Shown here: one piece after another, positions 17,099 to 28,157 of the stretch
How the letters are laid out: every line of letters starts with the position of its first letter
How positions within the stretch are numbered: the stretch's first letter is position 1
From: Spirochaetaceae bacterium 4572_59
GTDB taxonomy: Bacteria; Spirochaetota; Spirochaetia; DSM-2461
Direction of reading: 5' to 3'
NCBI GenBank assembly: GCA_002084805.1
Contig: NBMC01000011.1
Coordinates: forward strand, 1 to 61,864
Length of the DNA: 61,864 nt
Notes under the pieces: generated by a model
Database searches by the model: none
Told to the model about the DNA's origin: nothing
The model's input: the letters and a program-made list of their open reading frames with translations, nothing else
Made by a program: the position numbers and the translations under genes

Positions 17099-18016
17099 TT
17101 ACTGAACAACGGGGAGGCCTTCATTTCCCCAACCTGTAGCACCAGTTCCACTGGTTCCCATACCACTTTTAACAGAAGCAGCATCGATACCGAGGAGTCT
17201 CATAATACCAACAGTCTGACCGGCAGTCTGGCCTGAGTAGCAGTAAACAAATACTTTCTTATCTCTGGGCAGTTCAGCAAAAGCAGCCTGCATTCCATCA
17301 CCGAAGGGGATGTTAATGGCACCTTCGATGTGACCTTTGGCGTAATCATCATCCTTTCTGACCGATACAATTAGCATATCGTCTTCAGCATCCAGTTTTT
17401 CTTTCAGCTTTTCAGCAGCAATGAGATTACTGGGGGTTTCGGGATCAGAATTCAGGTTATTGAAATAATCCAAAACAGCAGTTTTGATTTCCGCATCAAT
17501 TTTAACACCGGAGGATTCAGGAGATGCATTGGCAGCAGTTTCAATATAGTCTTCATAGCCTTCAGTTTTGGCAATACCCAGTTTCCATCCGTATTTGATG
17601 GATGTTACATCAAAACCGGCTGTATTCAGTACGGCTGTGGCTTGTCCGGCAGTCTGTCCGGAGTAGCAGTTAATATAAATGGAAATATCATCGGGCAGCC
17701 AGTTAATGGCTTTTGCCAGCTCGGGTCCCCAGGGAGCGTTTACAGCACCTTTCAGGTGACCGGCAGCATAATCATCAGCTTTTCTGATATCAAGGATAAA
17801 CATGTCAGCTTCCATATCCATCATTTCAAAAACTTTGGATGCGGGTGCAATTCTGGAACCGGGGTAATCGGCGAAATAAGAATTGGCTGCTTCTTCAAGG
17901 GCGCTTACCGTTACAACAGCAGCTTCTTTGGTTTCAGTTGTTTTTACAACAGTCTCAGTTTTCTGACATCCGGCAAATAAAGCCACTACCATAAACAGTG
18001 TTAGAAATCTTTTCAT
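17099..18016 (-). CDS. Lipoprotein with two rhodanese domains
   Basis: A 305-residue protein with a lipoprotein signal (MKRFLTLFMVVALFAGC; Cys 17). Two rhodanese domains follow, at about 60-150 and 195-295. Both have the same active-site loop, CYSGQTAGQ, with the catalytic Cys, plus the conserved DIRKADDYAAGHLKGAVNAP and SVRKDDDYAKGHIEGAINIP segments. Unlike most tandem rhodaneses, both Cys are retained. It probably transfers sulfane sulfur or acts as a thiol sensor at the outer face of the membrane. The promoter should lie within 18017-18110, which is very A+T rich. Confidence 0.88.
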   Translation of the reverse strand: MKRFLTLFMVVALFAGCQKTETVVKTTETKEAAVVTVSALEEAANSYFADYPGSRIAPASKVFEMMDMEADMFILDIRKADDYAAGHLKGAVNAPWGPELAKAINWLPDDISIYINCYSGQTAGQATAVLNTAGFDVTSIKYGWKLGIAKTEGYEDYIETAANASPESSGVKIDAEIKTAVLDYFNNLNSDPETPSNLIAAEKLKEKLDAEDDMLIVSVRKDDDYAKGHIEGAINIPFGDGMQAAFAELPRDKKVFVYCYSGQTAGQTVGIMRLLGIDAASVKSGMGTSGTGATGWGNEGLPVVQ

Positions 18017-18403
18017 TTCATTTTCTCCTTATTTTCGGGATCATGAATTATCCCGATACTTGACTCATTCACAAATTATAAAAGGAATTGAGTCATATTT
18101 CATATAAACTTCAGGAATCTTTCGGTAAAAAACTATAAATATATTTTTACCTAATTAATGCCTAAACCTTAATATTCAAATACATGCTATGTCAACTAAA
18201 ATATCATAAAATGTAAAAAACAGTATCAACTTCTTTTCTTATATACAGATAATGTTCTTTTAGGATGCAGAAAGCGGACTTCTGAAGGCTTGTATATGAA
18301 ATGTTGAATGTGTTTTTTGTGTGTGCATATGCATGAAACACTGTTACTTCAAATTAGAAAGTAGCAGTGTTTAAGACCTTATATTTTTCCGGACTGATTC
18401 TGA
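18017..18403. other. Long intergenic region with a hairpin
   Basis: 387 bases without a gene between the rhodanese and beta-galactosidase genes. It is A+T rich, has no open frame worth calling, and must hold the rhodanese promoter on the minus strand. At 18336-18349 / 18359-18372 there is a 14-bp stem (one G-U pair, 9-base loop), AAACACTGTTACTT with AAGTAGCAGTGTTT, just past the beta-galactosidase stop. It lacks a T-run on that strand, so it may be a weak terminator or an RNA-stabilising stem. TGCATATGCA (18324-18333) is a perfect 10-bp palindrome next to it. Confidence 0.5.
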
Positions 18404-21345
<2,942 letters not shown>

Positions 21346-21412
21346 AAAAGCCTCCCTAATTAAGCTATTTGATATTGATAACATCTGTCAGAGCCTTGAA
21401 AAATGGGCGTAC

Positions 21413-21443
21413 TGGTATATCTTATATTGGTAAATGGTATATC
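21413..21443. repeat. Direct repeat TGGTATATC, candidate operator
   Basis: TGGTATATC at 21413-21421 and 21435-21443, 22 bases apart (two helical turns), with a related TTGGTAAAT between. It sits about 70-100 bases upstream of the beta-galactosidase start, where a regulator of that gene could bind. Confidence 0.35.
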
Positions 21444-21590
21444 CGGGAATTGACAAAATCAAGGAACAACTTTCATTTCGTTCTGTGGGAGGTCAGGTGA
21501 ACAGGCCGTTTTCACAGTGTATACAAGAGAGAATTTGTCATATTACCTAGGCATTTCCTAATAAATATTTTTTCAAATGGGATTTCCTAC

Positions 21591-21618
21591 TGGAAAAACT
21601 CTCCCCTTTCTATATAAT
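21591..21618 (+). promoter_or_regulatory. Promoter of asnA
   Basis: A perfect -10 box TATAAT (21613-21618) with a weak -35 TGGAAA (21591-21596, 16-base spacer). It is 32 bases before the asnA start. Confidence 0.55.
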
Positions 21619-21649
21619 AAGAAAAACCAAAATACAAAGGATGACTGCC

Positions 21650-22687
21650 ATGAGCGCCGAACATTATTATCCCCATGAGTATAAATCTCTTCTCTCTCTG
21701 GAAGAAACTGAAAAAGCGATTGCCGGGATAAAAAGTTTTTTTCAGACTTATTTTTCCGCTCAGCTTAAGCTGAGACGTGTAACCGCCCCTCTTTTTATTG
21801 AAGCCGGTACAGGAATTAATGATGATCTCAATGGTTTTGAAAAACCTGTTTCCTTCCAGCCTAAAGGGATGGGAGTGACCGCTGAGATTCCTCAGTCTCT
21901 GGCCAAGTGGAAAAGAATGATGCTGGGTGATTATAAAATAGACCTGGGTTACGGCCTTTATACAGATATGAACGCTATCCGTCCCGATGAAGATCCCGAT
22001 AACCTTCATTCCTACTATGTAGATCAGTGGGACTGGGAGATGGCTATCTCCTCGGAGTCTCGGAGTCTGGATCTTCTTATGTCAGTTGTAAAAAAGATAT
22101 ATGCTACTCTGAAAGCAACTGAGTTTATGGTCTATGAAAGTTATCCCGAAATTACTCCCGTTCTTCCCGAAGATATAAAATTTATTCATGCGGAAGAATT
22201 GTGCAAAAAATATCCCGACCTATCTCCGATGGAAAGGGAGTCCAGGGTTGCCGAAGAGTTCGGTGCTGTCTTTATCATTGGAATAGGAGCCGTCCTTTCC
22301 GACGGAAAGGAACATGACGGACGTGCACCTGATTACGATGACTGGAGCAGTGAAAACAGTGATGGTTATAAAGGATTGAACGGAGATATCATTCTCTGGA
22401 ACCCCGTTTTGGGCAGAACCTTCGAGATATCATCCATGGGAGTTCGTGTTAACAGAGAAGCTTTAGAGCGGCAGTTGATTATACGTGGGAGTGAAGAACG
22501 CAAGGAACTTCTCTTTCATAAAAGACTCCTGGCGGGAGATTTTCCCGAATCTATCGGTGGGGGTATCGGACAGTCCCGTTTATGTATGTTCCTGTTGAGA
22601 AAGGCACATATCGGAGAAGTACAGGCCAGCCTCTGGCCTGAAGAGGTCAGATCGAATTGCGCTGATAAGGGCATTTTTCTGATGTAG
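21650..22687 (+). CDS. asnA: Aspartate-ammonia ligase (asparagine synthetase A)
   Basis: A 345-residue class II tRNA-synthetase-like enzyme that makes asparagine from aspartate, ammonia and ATP through an aspartyl-adenylate. Family motifs are visible: VTAPLFIEAGTGINDDLNG near the N-terminus, PKGMGVTAEIPQSLAKWKR, the VDQWDWE strand and the C-terminal SIGGGIGQSRLCMFLL. I prefer ATG 21650 over 21641 because AAAGG (21636-21640) is then 9 bases away. A strong hairpin follows the gene. Length and all blocks look complete. Confidence 0.94.
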   Translation: MSAEHYYPHEYKSLLSLEETEKAIAGIKSFFQTYFSAQLKLRRVTAPLFIEAGTGINDDLNGFEKPVSFQPKGMGVTAEIPQSLAKWKRMMLGDYKIDLGYGLYTDMNAIRPDEDPDNLHSYYVDQWDWEMAISSESRSLDLLMSVVKKIYATLKATEFMVYESYPEITPVLPEDIKFIHAEELCKKYPDLSPMERESRVAEEFGAVFIIGIGAVLSDGKEHDGRAPDYDDWSSENSDGYKGLNGDIILWNPVLGRTFEISSMGVRVNREALERQLIIRGSEERKELLFHKRLLAGDFPESIGGGIGQSRLCMFLLRKAHIGEVQASLWPEEVRSNCADKGIFLM

Positions 22688-22703
22688 TTTCTGCTCCCTT
22701 AAT

Positions 22704-22763
22704 CTTCATCCTGATCCGGTTTTCTTTACCGGGTCGAGGTGAAGAGTTCTCATCCCTTTTTTT
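22704..22763 (+). terminator. Terminator after asnA
   Basis: A 16-bp stem (22704-22719 with 22729-22744) containing one mismatch and three G-U pairs, a 9-base loop, and a T-run (about 22757-22763) some 13 bases later. It lies 16 bases past the asnA stop. Confidence 0.5.
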
Positions 22764-22823
22764 ACTCCTGTTCCAATCCAAATAGTCTTTTATTTTAAAA
22801 TATGAAAAAACGGGAAATATTAC

Positions 22824-22858
22824 TTTACAAATCTCTCATGTCCTATTATCATACAATA
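22824..22858 (+). promoter_or_regulatory. Promoter and GntR-type operator of the transaldolase operon
   Basis: TTTACA (22824-22829), a 17-base spacer and TATCAT (22847-22852). The sequence CTATTATCATACAATA (22843-22858) covers the -10 box. The same 16 bases occur inverted at 27855-27870 before the GntR gene, and the 15-base core occurs with one change at 33917-33931 before iolB. A repressor bound here would block RNA polymerase. Confidence 0.7.
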
Positions 22859-22913
22859 CGACAATAAGAAAATATAATATACTTATAATATGAAAATAAT
22901 CAGGAGAGTAATG

Positions 22914-23987
22914 ATGAGTGAAGTAATGAGTCATTTGAAGAAATCTGTAAATCTGTGTGATATGGAAATATGGAATGATTCCTGTTCCATAGAGGAATTG
23001 AACTATGCCATTGGCCATGGTGCTTCCGGTGCAACTACCAACCCCGTAATTGTTTTGAACGTTCTGAAACAGGAAATGCATCTGTGGAAAGACAGAATTC
23101 TTGAAATCATCAAAGATGAGCCCAAAGCGTCTGAAGTTGATATCTCCTGGAAAGTTATCGAAGAGATGGCCGTTAAGGGTGCTTCTATTCTGAAACCTGT
23201 TTTTGATGAAACCAAAGGTAAAAAAGGTAGAATCTCCATTCAGACCAATGCTCAGCTCTACCGCGATGCTCAGGCCATGACAGAACAGGCTATCAAGTTC
23301 AACAAACTGGCTGACAACATGATGGTGAAAATGCCTACAACCGCAGCCGGGATCAAAGCTTTCGAAGAAGCTACATACAATGGTGTTAATATCAATGCTA
23401 CCGTTAGTTTTACTGTTCCTCAGGCGGTTCAGGTTGCTGAAGCCGTAGAAAGAGGACTGAAAAGAAGAGAAGCTGAAGGAAAAGACATCTCCTTTCTGAC
23501 TCCTGTTTGTACCATCATGGTAGGCCGTCTTGACGATTGGCTGAAAATTGTTGCTGCCAGAGACAAAATCGCTGTTACTCCCGGTGTTCTTGACTGGGCC
23601 GGTGTTGCTGCCTTTAAAAATGCCTACAGAATCTACAAAGAGAAGGGTTATAGAACCAGACTTCTTTCTGCCGCTTACAGAAATCACCTGCACTGGTCTC
23701 AGCTGATTGGTGATGATATTGTTCAGACTATCCCCGCTAAATGGCAGAAACTGTACAATGCCAGTGATATCGAACCTGAAGTAACCATCAACAAGCCTGT
23801 CGATCCTGCTATTATGGATGAATTGACAAGGCTCTTTCCCGAATTCGTAAAAGCTTACGAACCTGATGGAATGACTCCTGAAGAATTTGTCTCCTATGGT
23901 GCTACCGCAAGAACCCTGAGAGGATTCCTTGCCGGTTATTCTGAACTGCTCGCAGTTGTCAGAGACCTTATGGTCCCCAATCCCTAA
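22914..23987 (+). CDS. Transaldolase-family protein, proposed to cleave 2-deoxy-5-keto-gluconate
   Basis: A 357-residue TIM-barrel protein of the transaldolase family. I chose ATG 22914 because GGAG (22903-22906) is 7 bases away. Aligned by eye to E. coli TalB, the Schiff-base Lys is K139 (VKMPTT), the first Asp is D22 (IWNDS), TTNP is at 41-44, N161 and T163 match N154 and T156, and R205 (MVGRLDDW) matches phosphate-binding R181. TalB E96 is replaced by Q110 (RISIQTN), as in fructose-6-phosphate aldolase (FSA). F178 is replaced by M202. It heads an operon with an acylating aldehyde dehydrogenase and a carboxyltransferase, under the operator shared with iolB. I infer that it splits DKG from IolB into malonate semialdehyde and a dihydroxyacetone unit. 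A housekeeping pentose-phosphate role is possible but fits the context less well. Confidence 0.85.
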   Translation: MSEVMSHLKKSVNLCDMEIWNDSCSIEELNYAIGHGASGATTNPVIVLNVLKQEMHLWKDRILEIIKDEPKASEVDISWKVIEEMAVKGASILKPVFDETKGKKGRISIQTNAQLYRDAQAMTEQAIKFNKLADNMMVKMPTTAAGIKAFEEATYNGVNINATVSFTVPQAVQVAEAVERGLKRREAEGKDISFLTPVCTIMVGRLDDWLKIVAARDKIAVTPGVLDWAGVAAFKNAYRIYKEKGYRTRLLSAAYRNHLHWSQLIGDDIVQTIPAKWQKLYNASDIEPEVTINKPVDPAIMDELTRLFPEFVKAYEPDGMTPEEFVSYGATARTLRGFLAGYSELLAVVRDLMVPNP

Positions 23988-24018
23988 GCATAAGAAAAAA
24001 AACAGGAGTTAGATAAAT

Positions 24019-25398
24019 ATGTCAGATTATATTAATGGCTTAATGGCTAGAGCCCGTAAGGCTCAAGCTGAAATAGAGTTTTTATCCCAGGAAAAAGTAG
24101 ACCAGATTTGCGAGACCATCGCCTGGGATGCCATTCAGGAACCCTTCGTTACGGAACTGTGTGAGTTGGCTGTAGAAGAGAGTGGAATGGGTGATTTCAA
24201 AAGTAAGTACAGCAAAATGATGAATAAAAGCCGTGGCGGCTGGTTTGATATGAAAGGCAAAAAGTCTGCTGGTGTTATCGAAGAAAACAGTGAACTGGGA
24301 CTGATTAAAATAGCTAAACCTGTTGGTGTTATCGGTGCCATGGTACCCTGTACCAACTGTGAAGCAACACAGGTTCTCAAATCCATGAGTGCTCTGAAAA
24401 CACGGAATGCTATTATTCTTGCACCCCATCCCCGGGGAATCAAAACTAACAAAATGGTTATTGACAGAATGCGCTCTGTTCTGAAATCCATGGGCTATCC
24501 TGAGGACCTGATCATACATATGGCAGAGGTTACCATGGACAACTCACAGGAACTGATGAAACAGTGTGACCTCGTTCTGGCAACAGGCGGAGGCGGACTG
24601 GTAAATGCTGCTTATACAAGTGGAACTCCCGCTTATGGTGTTGGTGCGGGTAATGCTGTAACCATCATCGATGATACACAGGATCTGGCAGAAGTTGCCG
24701 ATCAGATCAAACGATCCAAAACTTTTGATCAGGCCACCAGCTGTTCCGCAGAGAACGCCTGTCTGATTCAGGAAGAAATTTATGAAGATATGCTGAGGGC
24801 TCTCGAAGCTGAAGGCGGATACCGCTGCAGTGCCGAAGAGAAAGCAAAACTCCAGAACGCCATGTGGCCTGATGGAAAAGCGCTTAATCGTGCTATCGTT
24901 GCTCAGCCTGCTGCAACAATCGCCTCTATTGCAGGAATCGATATTCCAGAAGGTACATGCTTCTTTTTTGTAGAGGAAACAGGAATCGGAGCAGATTTTC
25001 CTTTTTCAGGTGAAAAATTGTCCGTTGTAACTACCATTTACAAATGGAGCAACTTTGATCAGGCTGTAAAAATGGTAAATGATATAACCACCTACTCCGG
25101 TGCGGGACACTCCTGTGGTATTCATACCACTAAAAAGGAAAGAATCCTGCAACTGGCAGAACAGGTTAAGGTTTCCCGCGTTATGGTTAACCAGCCTCAG
25201 TGTCTGGCAAACAGCGGTGCCTGGACCAATGCCATGCCTGTTACCCTAACTCTGGGATGTGGTTCCTGGGGAGGAAATATCTCTAGTGAGAATATCACCT
25301 GGAAACACTTGATGAATACAACCTGGGTATCCTCTCCTATAGCGAACCGTCAGCCCTCTGACGAGGAGTTATTCAGTGAAAGTGTTAGAAAAGCCTAA
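24019..25398 (+). CDS. CoA-acylating aldehyde dehydrogenase (PduP/AdhE-N type)
   Basis: A 459-residue NAD- and CoA-dependent dehydrogenase that turns an aldehyde into an acyl-CoA. The N-terminal Rossmann part has the acylating-family block KPVGVIGAMVPCTN, LKTRNAIILAPHPR and the cofactor glycines LATGGGGLV and GVGAGN. The catalytic Cys is C242 in ATSCSAEN. It is not an IolA/MmsA-type decarboxylating enzyme, which has a different nucleotide-binding region. It follows the transaldolase gene by 31 bases, behind an AGGAG ribosome site. I infer that malonate semialdehyde is its substrate and malonyl-CoA its product. Sulfo- or hydroxy-aldehydes are alternatives. Confidence 0.88.
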   Translation: MSDYINGLMARARKAQAEIEFLSQEKVDQICETIAWDAIQEPFVTELCELAVEESGMGDFKSKYSKMMNKSRGGWFDMKGKKSAGVIEENSELGLIKIAKPVGVIGAMVPCTNCEATQVLKSMSALKTRNAIILAPHPRGIKTNKMVIDRMRSVLKSMGYPEDLIIHMAEVTMDNSQELMKQCDLVLATGGGGLVNAAYTSGTPAYGVGAGNAVTIIDDTQDLAEVADQIKRSKTFDQATSCSAENACLIQEEIYEDMLRALEAEGGYRCSAEEKAKLQNAMWPDGKALNRAIVAQPAATIASIAGIDIPEGTCFFFVEETGIGADFPFSGEKLSVVTTIYKWSNFDQAVKMVNDITTYSGAGHSCGIHTTKKERILQLAEQVKVSRVMVNQPQCLANSGAWTNAMPVTLTLGCGSWGGNISSENITWKHLMNTTWVSSPIANRQPSDEELFSESVRKA

Positions 25399-27013
25399 TA
25401 TGAAAAAACGTTCCAGATCGGAGAATCGGTCTGTTCCTGAAGAAGATAAACGGGAAATTCCAAAGGCTCACAGGGATGCTGTAGCCCATCTGGTCAAAAA
25501 GAAAGAATCCATGCTGGCCGGAGGGGGAGAGTCCCGTCAGGCTAAGCAGAGGGCCAAGGGAAAGAAAACCGCTCGAGAGAGAATTCATTTTCTGGCAGAT
25601 AAAGGCAGTTTTGTAGAGAATCAGCCTTATGTTAGCAGTCGGAGCGATGATTTCGGAATGGATAAAAAGAAGTTTTCCGGTGATGGAGTTATTTCAGGGA
25701 GCGTTCTTATTGAGGGCCGTCAAATTTGGCTGACCTCTCAGGACTTCACCGTCCTGGGTGGTTCTCTGGGAGAACAGCATGCAGAAAAGATAGCCAATGC
25801 ACAGATGAATGCCCTGAAAACAGGTAAACCCTTTGTGCAGATCAATGATTCCGGTGGAGCCAGGATTCAGGAAGGTGTGATGTCTCTGGAGGGTTACGGT
25901 AAAATTTTCAGAGCCAATACACTGGCTTCCGGTGTTATTCCTCAAATCTCTTTGATTATGGGACCATGTGCCGGTGGAGCTGCTTATTCTCCTGCTCTGA
26001 CGGACTTTGTATTTATGGTCGATAAGACCAGTCAGATGTATATAACCGGTCCCGATGTGATACGTGCGGTGACAGGTGAAAATGTTACTGGTGAAGCATT
26101 GGGTGGGGCGGAAGCCCATAACAGTAAAAGTGGTAATGCCCATTTTCGCTGTGCCTCCGAGGACGAGTGCCTGACCACTCTGAAGCGCTTGCTGTCCTAC
26201 CTGCCCTCTTCCAACAGGGAAGCGCCTCCCATTGTGGACTGTACGGATAATCCGAACAGGGACACGGGAGAAATTCTCCATATTCTACCGGATAAGGCGA
26301 ATAAACCCTATGACATAAGGAAAGTGATCGATCTTGTTTTTGATCAGGAGAGCTTTCTGGAGGTTCATAAGGAATTCGCTGCCAGTATGGTTGTGGGATT
26401 TGCCCGCCTGGCGGGACGGACTGTCGGTGTTTATGGAAATCAGCCGATAGTCTTTGCCGGTTCACTGGACAAGGACTCCTCCGACAAGGCTGCACGGTTT
26501 ATCCGTTTCTGCGATGCCTTCGGTATTCCTCTTGTCTCCCTTGTGGATGTGCCGGGTTATATGCCAGGAACGGTTCAGGAATATGGCGGTATTATTCGCC
26601 ACGGTGCTAAGCTGCTTTATGCGGTAGCAGAAGCAACGGTTCCGAAAATTGCCCTGGTCTTAAGGAAAGCCTATGGTGGTGCCTATATTGGTATGGCTTC
26701 TAAGGCTTTAGGTTATGATCGGGTTCTGGCTCTTCCTACGGCAGAAATTGCCGTTATGGGGGCAGCTGGAGCAGCAAATATTATTTTTAGAAATGATATT
26801 AATGCGGCCCGTGATCCTGACTTGATCCGTGAGATCAAAATCCATGAGTATCAGGAGAAGTTTATGAATCCCTTTGCGGCGGCTTCTCAGGGTATTGTTG
26901 ATGATGTTATTGCGCCGGAAGCTATTCGTCAGGAGTTGGTCCGGTCTGTAGAAATGATGGCGGGTAAGATGGAAGATCTGCCCCGTAAAAAACACGGGAA
27001 TATACCCCTTTAA
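25376..27013 (+). CDS. Biotin-dependent acyl-CoA carboxyltransferase subunit (MmdA/PccB family)
   Basis: A 545-residue carboxyltransferase with two crotonase-like halves. Landmarks are GKKTARERI near the N-terminus, FVQINDSGGARIQEGV, MGPCAGGAAYSPALTDF (first oxyanion hole), LVDVPGYMPGTVQEYGGIIRHGAKLLYA and AYGGAYIGMASKALGYD then LPTAEIAVMGAAGAANI (second). GTG 25376 follows GAGGAG by 7 bases and overlaps the dehydrogenase gene by 23 bases. ATG 25400 is the other candidate. These subunits move CO2 between biotin and acetyl-, propionyl- or methylmalonyl-CoA. Here it may decarboxylate malonyl-CoA to acetyl-CoA. Biotin-carrier and membrane or acceptor subunits are not in the window and must be shared from elsewhere. 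Confidence 0.9.
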   Translation: MKVLEKPNMKKRSRSENRSVPEEDKREIPKAHRDAVAHLVKKKESMLAGGGESRQAKQRAKGKKTARERIHFLADKGSFVENQPYVSSRSDDFGMDKKKFSGDGVISGSVLIEGRQIWLTSQDFTVLGGSLGEQHAEKIANAQMNALKTGKPFVQINDSGGARIQEGVMSLEGYGKIFRANTLASGVIPQISLIMGPCAGGAAYSPALTDFVFMVDKTSQMYITGPDVIRAVTGENVTGEALGGAEAHNSKSGNAHFRCASEDECLTTLKRLLSYLPSSNREAPPIVDCTDNPNRDTGEILHILPDKANKPYDIRKVIDLVFDQESFLEVHKEFAASMVVGFARLAGRTVGVYGNQPIVFAGSLDKDSSDKAARFIRFCDAFGIPLVSLVDVPGYMPGTVQEYGGIIRHGAKLLYAVAEATVPKIALVLRKAYGGAYIGMASKALGYDRVLALPTAEIAVMGAAGAANIIFRNDINAARDPDLIREIKIHEYQEKFMNPFAAASQGIVDDVIAPEAIRQELVRSVEMMAGKMEDLPRKKHGNIPL

Positions 27014-27132
27014 TTTTCTGGTTTTAACGTTGTCAGCCCAAACTGCAGAGAGATCCTCCCGGGCGGGCAGCGGTTTTTTTTTACACTTAGAGCAGACGAA
27101 ATATGCCACTCTTTTTGCATATCATTAGCTAT

Positions 27133-27843
27133 TTATTTATTTATCTGAAGTCTGCTCTTTATATTCTCAATATGAGAGCTGAAGGTCTCGATGGAATGGT
27201 TTACCTGTCCATTTACAATGGTATCGATAATCTGCTGATGTTCCTTTACAATTTCACCGGGATCATTGTAATCACTCTGTGACTGAACAATCTCTTCATA
27301 CATAAAAGACTTAAGGGTTTTATAGATAGAGTAGAAGAGGCTGTTTTCCGTACTCTTAACAATTATATTATGGAAGTTATAATCCGCTTCTACCAGGTTC
27401 TCAGGTTTTCCCGAATCAAGGCTTTTTTTCATATGATTTACCTGATCCTGCAGTTCTGCAATAACTTCTGTATTACTCTCCGGATTTTCATTCTGTAGAT
27501 GGGTGAGAGTCATAATACTCCAGAGCTCTATGGCTCCTCTGGTTTCTATCAACTCCTGCTGTTCATCCTTACCAAGAAGAATAGACCAGGAAAGGGCTTC
27601 TGTTGATATATTGGCTCTGTCTGAAAGGAAGGTCCCTTTGGCAGCCTTGGATTCCAGTACGCCCAGGTAGTTGAAAATTTTTATGGCCTCTCTGATGGAG
27701 GAGCGACCAATTCCAAATCGCTCGGCAAGTTCGTTTTCTGTTGGAAGCTTATCTCCCGGTTTATATTTACCAGAAGTAATTAATTCTTTTATATGTTCCA
27801 TGACCTGTTCTACAACAGTTTTTTGCTTAATCTTTTTTACCAT
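27133..27843 (-). CDS. FadR-subfamily GntR transcriptional regulator
   Basis: A 236-residue regulator with an N-terminal winged helix (ELITSGKYKPGDKLPTENELAERFGIGRSSIREAI in pieces) and an all-helical FCD effector domain (about 90-230) whose D/H positions include EADYNFHNIIV and EHQQIIDTIVNG, the usual metal and carboxylate ligands. FadR-type regulators usually sense an organic acid or sugar acid. The gene converges on the carboxyltransferase gene and its own upstream region carries two tandem copies of the operator also found before the transaldolase and iolB genes. It is the best candidate for regulator of the lower inositol pathway. Confidence 0.92.
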   Translation of the reverse strand: MVKKIKQKTVVEQVMEHIKELITSGKYKPGDKLPTENELAERFGIGRSSIREAIKIFNYLGVLESKAAKGTFLSDRANISTEALSWSILLGKDEQQELIETRGAIELWSIMTLTHLQNENPESNTEVIAELQDQVNHMKKSLDSGKPENLVEADYNFHNIIVKSTENSLFYSIYKTLKSFMYEEIVQSQSDYNDPGEIVKEHQQIIDTIVNGQVNHSIETFSSHIENIKSRLQINK

Positions 27844-27854
27844 AAGAGTCCTCT

Positions 27855-27886
27855 TATTGTATGATAATAGTACATTATGATAATAG
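27855..27886 (-). promoter_or_regulatory. Tandem GntR operators upstream of the regulator gene
   Basis: On the minus strand two 16-base units follow each other: CTATTATCATAATGTA (27886-27871) and CTATTATCATACAATA (27870-27855). The second is identical to 22843-22858. They end 11 bases before the ATG, next to the AGAGGA ribosome site, so binding should give autorepression. The motif resembles a degenerate FadR-type site (TTGT-N3-AYAA read on the other strand). Confidence 0.65.
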
Positions 27887-27999
27887 AGTATTTAGAAGAA
27901 TTGAACAATAAGAAACATAGTTTTATGGAATAAAATTACGAAAGAATAATAGTTGATATCTGGAAATCCAGTTAAGCCATCGTCTTTGTGAAAACTACG

Positions 28000-28009
28000 C
28001 AAACGTTTG
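28000..28009. promoter_or_regulatory. LacI-type operator, upstream copy
   Basis: CAAACGTTTG is a perfect 10-bp palindrome with a central CG, typical of LacI/PurR-family sites. It sits about 200 bases upstream of a pair of related sites at 28201-28230, a distance that suits DNA looping. Confidence 0.5.
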
Positions 28010-28157
28010 TAGTAATACTACTAAATATTTATCGATAAATATAATTACTAATGGGATAAAGAAATTTATTATTACGACAACAGATATCAGCCGTAACTAT
28101 GTAAATAATTATCATTGAAGTAAATATGTAAATAATACCAATTTCAAAAAAAGAATC

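Noticed and set aside
22914..23987. Transaldolase as ordinary pentose-phosphate enzyme
   Set aside because: It is the lead gene of an operon with CoA-linked enzymes and a catabolic operator, and it has an altered catalytic residue. A housekeeping role is possible but less likely.
22914..27013. Operon read as a sulfoglycolysis (sulfo-TAL) cluster
   Set aside because: A transaldolase and an aldehyde dehydrogenase fit that theme, but there is no sulfoquinovosidase, sulfoquinovose isomerase or sulfonate exporter, while four inositol genes share the operator.
27043..27082. T-run after the carboxyltransferase gene as a terminator
   Set aside because: Eight Ts are present and a CTGC/GCAG pair flanks a CCCGGG core, but no stem longer than 4 bp with a workable loop could be drawn, so it is not listed as a feature.
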